Positions 33,801 through 48,800 of a stretch of 64,000 bases of DNA are shown here, one piece after another (positions within the stretch are counted from its first letter, which is position 1; each line of letters starts with the position of its first letter). Both the position numbers and the translations under genes were made by a program. Origin of the DNA: Cladopsammia gracilis (lineage: Eukaryota; Cnidaria; Anthozoa; Scleractinia; Dendrophylliidae). The notes beneath the pieces were generated by a model. That model was given only the letters and a program-made list of their open reading frames with translations, had not been told where the DNA came from and made no database searches. The DNA lies in assembly GCA_022457155.1 (NCBI GenBank), contig JAJGOT010000607.1, positions 180,001 to 244,000 of the forward strand, written 5' to 3'.

Positions 33801-36800
33801 CACCAATTCTACGGTTCTAGTGTAAAATGAGTATTCTACTTTTAGCCGTTTGTGAAGAAGGATCTTAATGTAGACTGGGTTTTAAAGCGGAGGGGAGGGG
33901 GGGGGGGATTCTGATATAAAAATGACGGGGTGCTCATCGTACCTTTTAGGGGTGAAAATTTGTAGATTGATACTGCTTAGGGTACTAAAATCTAAAATGA
34001 TCACGGTTAGAATTTTCGCGGTACCTTTTAGGGTATGAGCGAAAAAAAAAACATAGATTATATGACTTGCGTACCTCTTGGTACGTCTTGGGGTAAAAAT
34101 TATTTTGAGCCACGCGCATCAAATGAGATTGTGGTACGTTTTAGGGTGTTTTTCGAAAATTTCCGATGAGCACTCTCGTCATTTTTGTATGGGATCCCAC
34201 CATCCACCCGGGGGTTTTAAAACCTTTTAAAAGCGGCGTGCAACGGTTGTGGTTTCCTGTGGTGTTGCGGTTGTAGATTTTGAGTTCATTTGTTTAGGGT
34301 CGTTGATGTGAAATGATGTGTTGGCGTGAATGTTAAACCTTACTATTTGTGTACTGGTATTAAATTGATTGAGAGATTAACACTGGTTTTGTGAAATTAC
34401 TTAATGATAATTTCAAAAAGTAGCTTGATGTTATGTTTGCAAACCTTGAAAGTTTTGTTTACTTTCTCTTTTGCGATCTTGAGAACTACCTTTTTTCCTA
34501 ACATCGCATCATGTGCAATTTTTGGGTAATTTTTGATTTTAATGGCTTTTGCAAAACTCTGAGAAACGGCTCGATGGATTTTTTTAAAACATTCACTGTG
34601 CATGCTTACCGATGTGCAAAATATTATCTGAAAGTTTCATTGGCATTGATTCACTGGAACGCCTTTAAATTTAAAAATGAAGACGACGTACGAAGCGGCC
34701 GAAAAAATGGCGTTACAAATTTACTTTTTTAAGTTATTCACAGTAATGATTTCAAATCAATGCGCACTACATTCTTCCGTGATTGAAACATTGCAATGTA
34801 CGCTCGTTGATGCAAATTTCTTTGCATCTGTTTTCTTTTGCGTTCAAAACGCCTGCTATAAAAACTGACGTTTTCAAAACGCAAAACGGCATTTATTGCT
34901 CAAAATAATCCTAAAAAGAGACTTAAGGGAATCTGGAAAGTAGCAAGGAGAGTAATAGGGTACAATTTTGCTCGAATATAGATAATAATAGATGCACAAC
35001 AGATCACAACGAAAGTGTAAATCACGGAGGAATACAGTGCGCATTGATTTGAAATCATTATTAAGCATAACTTAAAAAAGTTATTTTGTAACGCCATTTT
35101 TTCGGCTGGTTCGTACGTCGTCTTCATCTTTAAATTTAAAGGTGTTCCAGTGAATCAATACCAATGAAACTTTCAGATAATATTTTGCACATCGGTAAGC
35201 ATGCACAGTCAATGTTTTAAAAAAAATCCATCGAGCCGTTTCTCAGATTTTTGTAAAAGCCATTAAAATCGAAAATTACCCAAAAATTGCACATGAAGCG
35301 ATGTTAGGAAAAACGGTAGTTCTCAAGATCGCAAAAGAGAAAGTAAACAAAACTTTCAAGGTTTACAAACATAACATCAAGCTACTTTTTGACATTGTCA
35401 TTAAGTAATTTCTAAAAACCAGTGTTAATCTCTCAATCAATTTAATACCAGTACACAAATAGTAAGGTTTGAAATGTTATTGCGATTTATTTTAATTCAA
35501 ACATACAGAATTTTTTTAATCTTGCAAAATATATATGCCATATACCATATTTTAAGATGCCTATGTGGGATTTTCAATGCGAAATCTTAAACGCGCCAAA
35601 TTTCACTTTTACTGATTTCTAAGTTTCTTGTTTATCGTTGTCATGGTAATATCGATTTTACCAGAAAATATATCTTGCCAAACTTCAATTCAATACCAGT
35701 TAGTGGTGAAAATTTCACGTTGATCTGACTTGGAGAAGGCCGCTTAAAAGCCGATTGAAAAATGATGGTATGGTCTCCAGAAAACTGTATCGAACCACCT
35801 TAAGTCTCATGCCACTTGCGAGGATATTCTGTGGTGGTTTGATTAATAACAAATTGTGTATTGTTTGTTTGAATGAAGAGCAGTTGCGATTTAACTAGAT
35901 GACTTATCGGAAGGAGGGTTTAAATTGAAGACTTGGTTAGTTTGAAATTGTTTTATTTTGTATTGTTGGGTGGGCTTAGTGTATTTCTGGTATGATGTGG
36001 TTAGTAAGTATTAAAGATTACATGTATATTTTCTGTGCGATGTAAAGAAAATATGCATAACATGTAATGCGAGATGCCGCGGATAAAGTTTAGTGGGAAA
36101 AGTACAAGAAGGCGATGCACTCCGGAAAGAGATTATTGGATTATCACAGTTAAAGCTTTTTATTGCAATTATTGTCCGGTAAAGATTAGCCTGCATGCAA
36201 AGCCGCTGTCATGCAGGCTAGCTAACGCAATTAGGTGCTGGCGCTTTCTTTGCGTCAAGGGTGGTGAGAAAAGTGTATCAAGCTGGGTTAAAATGGTTTT
36301 AGTGACAAGCAGGATTTGTGTTAGGCTTGTTATCTTTTTTAAGAAAAAATTGGGACGAATAATGATTATTTTGTGAACTTCAGTGAGTCCCCACGTAGAT
36401 CTCCGTGTGAAACGGTGTTTATCTCCACTGCAAAATATCTTTGTGTAGTGTTCAAGTTTCTCTTAGGTCCGGTGCTTTACAAAACTGTTGAAAACGGTGC
36501 ATTAATATTTCTTTGTATTGGCAGATTTTTTAGCGCTACCACTTTAAAATGGTCTGCGCGGTCCCTGAAGGAAGCAGTCGTTATACTGTTAAAATTGGTA
36601 AGGGAGGTTTTAGTGTAAACGGCGAGCTTTACGTAGCTATAAAGGGTAGCGAATAGAAGGTAAAATAATAGGCTTGAGTGAGAGAAAGTTGAACTTTGTA
36701 CATGTTGAATAGGTTATTAAGGTACAAGTCTGTCTGTTATAAAGCTTGAATCATGAAAATTAATAGTGTGTAAAGACAAAACTAAAATAGCTGGGCCTAG

Positions 36801-39800
36801 TGTGACTTTTATTAATAGCCGGAAAGACATTGACGCTGTTGACGGCCGACAGATAATTTCAGATCCTGACATGTGTGGTATTTGAGAGAGAAAAGCTAGA
36901 GAAATTCAAACTTTCGTATATAAAAACGTATATGCAATATGAGTGGCTAAAAGAACACATCAAATACTAGGTAAAAAAGGATGCTAAAGTGAGGTGAAAA
37001 TCATGAACGGAGCGCAATACTTCGGGAAACCACAAGTGACAGGGTTGACGTCAGTCCATTGGACGCTGCTTTCAGTTGAAGGTTTTACATTGAGTCTAAA
37101 GTAAAATTCTCGTTGCAAACGGCTAAATGGAGAATAGCTCCTTACAAAATTTGCAGCAGTTTGAAAGATAGATTTCGAGATTTGAAGACAGTAATTTTTG
37201 TCGGCGTACGTGTTTTGTAAGACATGCGGATTTCTTCACGTTGTTGCAGGGGTTTTTGCGAGAAATAGTAGCGCGGGAAATCGAAGAGCTATAGATATTG
37301 TAGTAAGATTTGCTATCAAACTTTTAATAAACAGTTTTTGTAAGTTTAATGAATGAAATGAATGGCTTGGAAGGTGAAGTTTCATGGTATCTGATTGTAT
37401 AATAAGTGTTTAGTGTCATATTAGTAGCAGTGATATTAGTAATCATGTGAAAAGTTATGTGAAACATTCTATAAATGGTCTGGGAATAGGTTCGTGGTTT
37501 GGAGGAGCCGTATTTTGGATGGCGCATTGTGAAGCGCGCTATTTGAGTCGAAGTCTATCTGCAGGGTACTGTGTATTATAAAATTTGAGCTGTTTTGTAA
37601 CGGCGGTAGTTGTAGAGTGGAATATCTTGGTGGGGCACGGAACGTTATTTTCATTTCATTTGTAGATGGGATATCTGATTAAAGTGGTTTTAAGGATAAA
37701 ATTTGACAGTGAGATGTTGTTAAAAACGCAGGTGGTGTAGCGATATCATGGGTGAAAATATGCGGTCAAAATGGCTTTCGACTGTTGGTCTTCGACTGTG
37801 AATAAAATTGCTAGATCGTAGATCAGTAGATGATTTTTGTGGCAGTTGGAAAGTGTCGAATTTTGTTTAAAGAGTATACAATAATGATCTCTTGGATGTG
37901 TAAGAATTAGAAAACAGGTATTATGGGCGTCATTACATCGGAAATATTCTGTTACAGATTGCGGTGTAAAATGGTGTTTTTAAACATATAACAAACTTTG
38001 TAATATGTTTGTTACGATGTCTGTTTGTGAGTTTAAAACAGCAATTCTAATATCTACGAAATCAATTGAAATAGCGAGATGGAACGCATTTCATAATGAC
38101 TATGAAGAAAAGATTATCTCGAAGAATTAGCGTTAATAATTGGAGATAAGTGATAAATTTCGTGAGTTTTTTGTTTTCGAGTGCGTTTCATACCCGCTTG
38201 GAGGAGAGAGGAGGGAGGAAGAAGAGTGGTGAGTGAAGTCAGTTACGAAAGAAAGATCTGATTTTTAGACGAGTATAGTCTGTTACAGAGACATTTGTTT
38301 AGACTGCGAGCAGTTTGTTTTGGAGTGTAGAAGCGGCAGTTTATCTGGTTTAATTTTTCGGTGACATTTTTGATTTCAGAAAAAAAATTGCAAATAACTT
38401 GCAGATAGGCTTACAGTCAGACGGCGGCATTCTCCGAGCCAGGTTATTAACGGTAGTGCAATAATAGGATATTTGAACCTTGGGATAGAAAACAATGATT
38501 TTAACGTAGTTTTATTTAACTTGCCTGTCTTTCCATATTTTTCTTGAAGTTGCGTGTGTTCTTATAGAGCCATTTTGTAGTTTAACTATTGTTTTGAAAG
38601 GACCGCTGTCGGTGTTTTTATTTTAAGTGCACATTTGCTGCGTGTTTAAAGGTGCTAAAAAAAGATGCGTTTTTTCGTATTGTTTGTATAAAGAAGAACC
38701 GGCTAGTTCTATAGGATATATGAAGCAGTTCGCAATTGTGACGATATTCTGTGGTGGTTCGATAAATAAAAAATTGGGTATTTGTGTTTAAATAAAGACG
38801 AATTGCGATTTAAAGACATTACTTGTCGGAAAGAGCATTTAAATTCAAGAGCTGATTGATTTTGTAGTATCATGGCTGGGTGGGCTGACTGTATTTCCGG
38901 TATAATGTTGTTAATATTAGAGCTGACATCTATGTATTTTGAAGTTGAAATAATGAAATCATTTGAATTTGAGAAATCTGTTAAGTTCATGTTTTGGGGA
39001 ATTGTTAAATTTATTTTGGTCTTCGGAATCTATTGTATAATTCTGCTTTAAATTTCCGTGCGTGTTTAGTGATTTGAAACAGTTTCATGTTATCAGTTTG
39101 TATAGGAGTCTGTTTTCATTGAAGAGGTGTTAATTTGATTTCTAGAGTTCTTACTTTAGAGAGTGATATTTTGAAAACGCGTTTACAATTCTGTATTGGG
39201 TAAGATGTTTTGACTTTCGGAAAAGTGTACTTGGATTTAATAACGCTTTGGAGAGTTTAATACAGTAGCTCTTTTGTGGTTAGTAATCTGAGATGAGAAG
39301 AGTCAATGACGTGCTAATTAGACTTAAAAGCATTTAATACATTTTTGGGGGTTTTCAACTTTGATGACCGGTCAACGAATTGAAACAAGTTGAGATAAAA
39401 GAAAATATTTTAGGACCTGTTTACATGGAGGGAGGGTAACCCTCCTAGCATGGTTACCTTTCTAGAAGGGTCAAAAGTTAGCCCTCCTTTACATGTGTAG
39501 GGTTATCCCTAGGGCTATCTCTGCCAACAAAGCCGCTGAAACCTGAAGCCATCGATAGTTTAGCCTCGAAGTCGATGCCGTTGAATTCGCAGTGCAACGG
39601 CTTCGGGCGTCCATGCACATTTTTTCGCCTTTTTCTACGAAAAGTCTGGATGATTGGCCGCTCTTCTTTTCCTGTTTGATTTATTGTGTGACTGATCATG
39701 ATCAAGTATGGCTCCGTCTGTCGAACCTTCGTTTGTTCAAGACTTTCGCCTATCAACATGATTGGACATCAACATGAAAATGTTCTATTTCAGCCGCTAA

Positions 39801-42800
39801 ACTGTTGCTGTATCGTCCCGGTTTGGATTCGCCGCTTTTGCAAGCATAGTTCTCCGAAATAATTCTCCAGGTTTATAACCGCGCGAAGCCATGTCTATAG
39901 TTAGCGGTGATGTGACAGTAATCTGATCGCCCTAAACTTGACCATCCTAGGAGGGTAACCCTACCTCGAGCTTTTACATGGCTTAAATAAACAAAAAGTT
40001 GACCCTTCTAGAAGGGTAACCCTTCTAGGAGGGTTACCCTCCCTCCTTGTAAACAGGCCCTTAGTTTATAGCGTGACGTTTAGTCAGATGCAAAAATGAA
40101 AATAATAGTGACGTTGTGTTGAAGTTTAGTTTAGTAAATGAAAAAAGAGATTATTCTTTATGAAAGTTTGAAAGTTATATGAACTTGTAATAAAAGATGT
40201 TGTCTTTTTGTAGAGAGGCTATGTTGTTTACGAGTCTATTTTGGGTACTTTGATTGGCATATGCTTTTGAGAAGTTTGATTAGAGATGTGCAGTGTGCGC
40301 ATTTCTTCGGAAAATTAGGTGTTGGCATTTTTCTTAACTAAATTCGCGAAATTGATCCGTCTTTTACATACTATTGCATAATCAAACCGTAATAGCAATG
40401 AATCAGTTTTTCAAAATAGAACAAAACCCTAATGCATACTCTTGCATAATCAAACCGAAATATTTTTGGCCAGCTGAATAGGCAAAATCTCAACTCTTTT
40501 GCATACTATTATATAATCATAATACCTCGAATTAAAGCCATATTAATGACGTCTTCAGCTATTTTTACCAGAAATTGCGCCACCATTGACGCAATGAGAG
40601 CGCCTACACCTACTATATTAGAATTTGTAGAGAGAATGCCTCGTATTTAGACCGGAACGTTCCAATTTCTTTCTAATTTCAATCGACCGCATCTGCTACA
40701 ACAACACACAAACATGCGACGAAAGAGATATGAAAATAGAACGCTTTTATTTCCGATTTGATAGCCTTGTCGGATAAAAGACTACAACTTCCTGACTTCA
40801 ATTTGACAAGACTTTAATTCAATTAAGCTGACTCCCTAAACTTTGACCGCATCTGCTACATGCGACGACCAAGATAGATATACACGTGAGGGCTGAACAT
40901 TTATTATCGCTTACATCAAAACAAAAACTTTCCCGTGCGAACAAATGATATAAAAACACGCAAAAAGTGATAACATCTAACAATTTTGATTACAAAATAC
41001 GCATATACATGCATGAAATTTAACCCATTGACAGTCCCATTTATCATCTCATTATCGCGACACCAAAAAGTGACACGATTAACCTGCCAATTTTCACAAT
41101 TTTCAGTCCAAATCCTGCTCGTCGCTAAAACCATTTTAGCCTACCTTAAGAAAAAGTGTACCCCAAGAATGTGCCTGAAGAATTTTATCTTTCACATCAA
41201 AATAAAGATATAACATCCCTTTTGTTCTAAATGTTGTCGTTTCTTTGACCATAGGAAGAAATATAGTGTTGACAGTGTGTCTTCACCACCACCCCAAACA
41301 TTTCTTTCGACCCGCAAAAATTTTTAAACATTGATACGTAACATGAGATATCGAAACTCAATAAGAACTTTATACCTTTGCGGTAACGTAATGTGCCATA
41401 TGACAAGTTCTGACATCTCAATACCCTAGATAAATTAACATTCTAAGATCCAAGTCTTATGCGATAGTCACGGTTATATGTTGGAATAGCGCGATCTTCC
41501 AATTGTTTTTTAACAGCTCTTCAGAGTTTATTCTGCGTTTAAGTGTAATGTGTTTCTCCGAGATAGACAATCAGCAGTATACCGTCATTACGTCCGGTTT
41601 AAAATACAGTTTTTGTCATCCGGTTTGAAATACAGTATTTTGTAGTAAAACATTCTAAGATCCAAGTCTTATCAGATAGTCACGGTTATATATTGGAATA
41701 GCGCGATCTTCCAATTGTTTTTTAACAGCTCTTCAGAGTTTATTCTCCGTTTAAGTGTAATGTGTTTCTCCGAGATAGGCAGTCAGCAGTATACCGTCAT
41801 TACATCCGGTTTGCCGAATACAGTATTTGTATCTCCAGCATCGTAGCTGTACACTCTTTATGAAGTTTCCCAAAATATGATATTGTGAAACTTAGCGCCC
41901 CAATTTCTCAGATTATAAAATTTGTACTAAAGTAATCAAACATGTCGGATTCCTGACCGCACTGTTTTTCAAAACCTTTTTCTCATCCCAGATACAATCG
42001 ACTATGCAAACCATAAACAGCCTTCTACCCCTATCATTAGCCTGGATCAATAAGAGCTTTTCGACCGGGTAAAATCACAGCTTTTTGCAACACGCTTTAG
42101 AGCGCTTTAATTTCAGCCAAAATTTCCGGCGCTAGGTAAACATTGGTTACTCCAATTCTGCTAAAATTAGCTCAAGACCTCCTTAATACAATCGACTATG
42201 CAACCATAAACAGCCTTCTACCCCCATCATTAGCCTGGATCAATAAAACCCTTTCGATCGGGTAAATCACAGGTTTTTGCAACACGCTTAATATTTATAC
42301 TTGACCATACTTGAAATCCGCAAACATTTCCTGCCAGCAGAAATTTCAGCTGTCTCGACGCGCAAAAATTTCTTCCTGCAAAACGAATTCAGCCGGTCGG
42401 ACAATCCCCAAAATTTCGTTGTGCACGGTAGCTAAACCAATAAAACTATGACTTTTTTTTCCATACTATTGCATAATCAATCCGTAATAGCAATCATTCA
42501 ATATTCAAAAATAAAACAAACGCACTGTTCATACTATTTTGCTCTTCCATATCGCTCATATTAAAACCCAAACTTTCCCCTGCCATTTAACTTTCTTAAC
42601 ACGTCTCCATTCGTAAAAATACACACTGAAATTCTCAAACTGTTAAAGCACCTTCAATGGCTTTACGACAAATGATTGAAAATTTTAAACATTGATACGT
42701 AACATGACATATCGAAACTTAATAAGAACTTTAATACCTTTGCGATAACGTAATGTGCGATATGATAAGTTGATGACAAGTTCTGACATTTCAATACCCT

Positions 42801-45800
42801 AGGGAAATTAACAATAGGTCCGGGGGTGCTCCCCAAAAAATTTAGTGGCAATATGTGACACCATTCTTGAAATCCTAACCGCTTTAACCAGCCATATCCT
42901 TAATACCCTAATATACCTTCTATAAACAAGAAGCAACTAACCCCCCCCCCCCCCCCCCGGACAAAAGTCCACAAAAGTTAACAAAGACCTTTTGTTAACA
43001 ACTTTTATCCCTTTTCTAGTGACTCCTACATCTCGTTTAGCGCATGCGCATTAACGAGATAAAAATCCCGAATGTTGTACGGATGTGTACGGACGCTCGC
43101 TCGCTTGGACGGACACACATGTAACAGACGCCGCCTGCGAAACATTCCGCTAGCCACGGCCATGAAAAATGACGGGCATGGGTTCTATGAGTATGGAGCT
43201 CCGCAGCGGGCCTTCGGCCCGCGAGAGCTCAGCTATGAAGGCAGTTTTGCAATCCTGTTTTAGATCTTGACAGTATGACCAAATCATCCACGTATAAAAG
43301 TGAATTTAATTTTGTGCCGTTTGGTAGAACGAAAGGATCAGATAAAATATTTTCGAATGAGTATGGTATGTTATTAATATAGAAGTTAAATATAGCAACG
43401 GACTTAAAGTACAACCTTGGCGTACGCCTCTAGTGTATTGGAAGGGTCGCGCCCTGCTTTTTCCTATTTTTATGGAGCATGTAGAGTTTGAATATAAACT
43501 CTTTATTAAATTGTAAAAGCGACCTCCTACATCAATTTGCAGTAGTTTATATAACAGTCCGTCATGCCAGACCGAGTCAAAAGGTTTTTTGAGAGCTACA
43601 AAACAGGCGTAGATTTTTTCGTTGTGTTGATGCACATATTTATCTGCTAAATTCTCAGTGTGAGGGCATGGTTGGCTGTACGATTTCCAGGTAAGAAATC
43701 AATCTAAGAATTATAAATTATGTTATGACAGTCGACATACTCAAGAAGTCTTTGGTTTAAGATAGAGCAGTACAATTTTCACAGACAGCTTGAAACACAG
43801 ATTTCCCGATAATTTGATGGATCACTTCTACCTCTGATTTATATTTTGTGGTAATAAGACCGCCGCACCAAGTCTGAGGCATAATACTTAAATTGAGAAT
43901 TGTATTGAAAAGTTTGTGATATACGGGCATCATTTCATGAAGGCTAGCTTTGATCATTTCATTTTGTATTTTGTCTGAAAAGGGCGATTTGTTATTTTTC
44001 AGTATTTTCGGCTATATAAGTTTAAAAGTTAAGAGGCAATACTATCCACTTTGTTTAAAAAAACACCGGTTTGTTTAGTATGTAAACTATCGTTATGGTC
44101 ATAATACAATACAGTGGTATGCATAAATTTGTTCGAGTGTTGGACCACAATCGGAAACAAGGTTGTGAACTGAGTACATTGGTTCGAATTGGTAAAGGAA
44201 GCTGTGATAAAATGTTTCTGTTTGCCTGTATGCCAAGGTTAGGTATTTTTACGTGATTTCTGTTCAATAACAGTGTTATAAATAACAAATAATACTTAGG
44301 CCAGTCATCACTTGTAAAAAGTATTGTAACCAGTTGTTTTTTTTTTTGTCCCCTACTTCCTCTCAGTTCACGGAGGTTATTCAACTTGGGGGACTTGGTC
44401 CCAATGCAGCGTGAAATGCGGTGGAGGTCATCAACAGCGTACACGCACATGCAACAATCCCCGTCCTGCTTACGGAGGAAGAAACTGCGTTGGACTTTCT
44501 GTAGAAACACAGAGATGTGGCTTAATTCCATGTCCACAAGGTATGTCAACTGTTTGCATCTTTTAAATGACCAACACTAGCCAAAAACAGTAAAGACAGA
44601 CCAAAATCGATATGTCAGTGACGACATTTTTGCACCCAACAGGGGTCTAGTGGGGAAAACGTTTAACCAGGACAAACCGGGAAGGGGTGAGTAAGTCACT
44701 TGCTCTGGGTGCATTGTCATCATCGAACGAGCGCATGCGACAAACCTCGCACTTAACGCTCGCAAAAACACTTTTTTTACATACTAGCAGTGCACATTAA
44801 TTTATCCAGAAATTATTTATTGATTGCCAAAGAAGCTAAGCCGCGCGCAATCTCTTATTTTTCTTTTAGTTCACAGTGTTTTTCAAAGAGTTAAGTTTTT
44901 CGTGGAGTTATTTTAACCGCACCCCCCACCCCCCACCTCCCACCCCCCACCCCCCACCTCCCACCCCCCACCCCCAACCCCAAGAAAAAAAAGAAGTTCT
45001 CTTACTGTGTGCAGCAAAGTTAAATAACTCCATGAAAAGTTGGAGTTACTTCAACCCCGGATTCGTAGTTAAAATTTGTGAATACGAACAGCGTAAGGTT
45101 AATTTTAGTTGTTCATGATGTTTTGTAAATAAGTTTCAAGCTTTTGATTTTGAAAAAGCTTTGTAACCCGCAATTAACACTTATAAGCGGGGGCGAGGAG
45201 GGGGAAGGGGGTATTTTACACTCACTCGTTTGTTATGCTTTACCCGCTTGATACCCACTGATTGAGGAATTTGTTTTGATTTTCCCTCAAATTAAGAATA
45301 ACAATTATATTTCCTCCCTTTTTTAGGTGCTCTTTGTCACAGTGGCTGGACGCGGTTTAATAGCTACTGTTATATTGCGAGTAGCACCAGCAGAACTTGG
45401 AACAAGGCAAAAGCGCACTGCGATAAACTGGGAGGAGACCTGGTAAAAATTACCAGCGCAGAAGAAAACCAGTTCGTCCTGGCGTTGGCGAGAAATTTAA
45501 CAACACCACTGAGGAGCGTTTGGATCGGATTGAAGTGGAACTCAAAGGAAAATGACTTTGTCTGGGCTGATCAGGCACTTTCAACTTACAGGAAGTGGGC
45601 TCGAGGCGAACCGAATGGACGTGGCAGGGAACCATGCGGTACCATGTATATAACAGGAAACCGGGCCGGTAAATGGAATGACCGTAATTGTGGGGCGTCG
45701 AGGAATTATCCCGCTGGTTCTGTCTGCAAGAAGATAGTGTTCAGCGCAACGGCGAATCCTGATACAGGTAAGTAGATTCGACACGAACAGTTGTAATCCA

Positions 45801-48800
45801 TTTCAGTCGTCCTTAAATTAAGCCGTCCGTAACGTATTAACTGTGTTTTATGCAGAATTGTACATGAACTATTCTGTAGTAGTTATTTTAGCATCTTCAA
45901 CATCTTTTGCCGATCAATGGAGAAATATATGCAATAAAATCGACTTGATATAGTTCCTTTAATATTAATTCCCTACGATGTGCAAAATATATAATTCTGA
46001 AACTTTCCGGGCCATTGTGAGTTTAATAAATGTTGAGCCACGTAGCACTGGTGATACAAACAAGGAATCAGAGAATTAACTCTGTGTGTAAATTATAGTG
46101 CTAAAGTCAACCCTTATATTTCCCTGTACTGAGCGTTAGCCCTAGTAAGGAAATGAGGGACCACACGAGGGAAAGAAAAAATCTTTGACCTCGGTGGGAT
46201 TCGAACCCACGACCTCCGGATTAGATCTTCCGTCGCTCTACCGCTCCGTCCGTCGCTCTACCGCTCCGTCCGTCGCTCTACCGCTTGAGCCACGAGGCCG
46301 TGCGGCCTCGTGGCTCAAGCGGTAGAGCGACGGAAGATCTAATCCGGAGGTCGTGGGTTCGAATCCCACCGAGGTCAAAGATTTTTTCTTTCCCTCGTGT
46401 GGTCCCTCATTTCCTTACTAGGGCTAACGCTCAGTACAGGGAAATATATGGGTTGACTTTAGCACTATAATTTACACACAGAGTTAATTCTCTGATTCCT
46501 TGTGAGTTTAATAAACAATGTTATAAGAACTGTGTCATGGCGATTTTGACGTTTTTGGATAAAAACTGCCCCAAAAATTAAAACCAAGTACCTTTGTTGA
46601 ACACAAAATGCTAATGGCACACCAACAGCAGATATCAAGTGAATTTTCGAAAAGAGAATAAACCGTAATCAGAGTTTTAATGAGTTTTCCAAGACACAAG
46701 GTGTGTAGCTCACAAGGACCCCGGGGGGGAGGGGGGAGGGGGGGGGGCGGTAGGAGGGGGGACTCGCATATAAAAATGACGGGGGTGCTCGTCGTACCTT
46801 TTAGGGGTCAAAATTTGGATATTGGTACGGCTTAGGATACTAAAATATAAAATGACCACCGTTAGAATTATCACGGTACCTATTAGGATATGAGCCGAAA
46901 AAATATGACAGAATATGACATGTGTTGTTTTAGAATTGGTACCTCTTAGGGGTCATAATTCATTTGAGCCACGCCCATCAAACGAGATTCTGGTACCTTT
47001 TAGGGTGTTTATCGAAAATTTCCGACAAGCACCCCCGTCATTTTTATATGGGAGCCCCCCCCCCCCCCCCCCCCCCCAGGACAAGGACAGAGTGTAATGA
47101 ACCAAAATCCAAATGAACAACACTGGGGTAGAACGGTGCGTAGCATAAAGACGAACTCGACAAGAATTTGTGACTGAAGTGTAAACAACGTTTAATCTTC
47201 CATACAAGTTTAATTGAGTTGACAGTTCATGTGGCGATAGAGCTGACAATAATTGATACTCGAAATCTCAAAGGTCGTGAATTTGGTTTGCACACGCACC
47301 AAACTTGCTTTGATAAGTAGATGAATACCAGTGTAGAGAGAAAAAACGTGGCCCAATGCCGAGTAGTTGTTGACGCAGTAAAGTCTACACTAGAACTGAT
47401 CTACTGAATAGAACGCTGATAATATTTCTAACACACGGACGTGTGTAAAACCTAGCGATTATTAGCATTTCCCTAACGGACATAGCAGCTAGGGGCGATC
47501 AACCACAGTGGGCTGAAAAAGAGTAAAAACTTGTTTGAAGTTGACAACTATTCGATAATATCTATGATGTAGTAACTTCTCGTAACAACTAGAGAATTAA
47601 ACATCACGTTTCAAAATCAACAAGCTGATCAACCTGAAACAAATTGGCCCAATTTTTTCAAGTCGTAACCCATTTCCATTCTGTCCATCTGCAGCCCAAG
47701 ACACCTATTTTTACTCTTAGAACATTAGTAGAGTGATTTTAAACAAAACTGGACTATTATCTTTAGGTTTCCACTGAAATATTTCTGTTGGGCTTTTTAA
47801 AGTAACACTCAAAATGATGACACAGCCCCCTTAACAAGCTGATAACACTTGTTTGTAACTCGGTAAAAACAGTTTGCAAGTGTCTCCAATAGGACCGGAA
47901 GCAAAAAAAGAAACAATGATTAAGACATTTCACATGCAAATGAATATGTTTTACACTCTTACCGTCATATTGCTCTCTAAACTCTCCATGACTTTTTTTC
48001 CTTCTACAATAGGCGACAATATTGTTGACACAGTCATTTTGAACCCCATTTTTTTCGGGATGGGAGGCATTTTAGCCCCACCCCCCTTATTTCCAACCCC
48101 CACCCCCCCCCCTCCCCAGACAATGTTTTGTATCGTTTCGTCAGGTCTGTCGCTACAATCCTACAACATTGGATGGGGGACGGGGGTTAATGCGGCAGAG
48201 TGTAGTGAATGGAAAGATACAGTGATAAATATGGCACGAAAACCGTTTTTGTTATACAGTGTGTCAACTATTTTTGTCGCCTATTGCCCAATATACAAAA
48301 ATTGTTATTTAAACATTCATAGTAAGGCAAGGGCGCGGTCCCTTGCTTAAATTAATATTTTGGGGACTTTCTGCTAAGTCACACAACAGACTTTCATAGA
48401 TGATCAAATTTGAGAATTATTTGTAGAAATGAAATCCGCTGTGCTACCAGGAGAACACGCAAATGCGTTAAGTGCCTCACTAATGTCAAAGCGGGAAACA
48501 GATACGTGACTATATTATGGTGTATGCGCAGCAGATGTGTTGCTTATTAGTTGCCAGTTGCTATGTAACTGAATTTATCAGCATTTTCCAAAAAAAGATA
48601 AAAGATAACATGGACTTGAACAAGAACCCCATTGTGTATATTTACGGAACGGCTTGCTTGACGGGAAGGAAACTAAAATGATGACGGTTCTTTTAAAGAT
48701 CTCTCGGTTTCATGTTCAACTTTCGCAATAACAGCAAAATCTATGCCTTCTTGTGCCAAATTTTCTTGGACAAGAAAGCAGTAAAGAAGATGTCTCGAAT

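Noticed and set aside
34397..35127. Several 60-75 codon frames on both strands
   Set aside because: They are mirror images in the two arms of the foldback.
46303..46378. Possible functional tRNA gene
   Set aside because: The stems pair, but the anticodon loop is 8 nt and the unit lies in a SINE with a target duplication.
47874..48350. 158-codon frame across a MITE
   Set aside because: It runs through poly-C and inverted termini; an artefact of low-complexity sequence.
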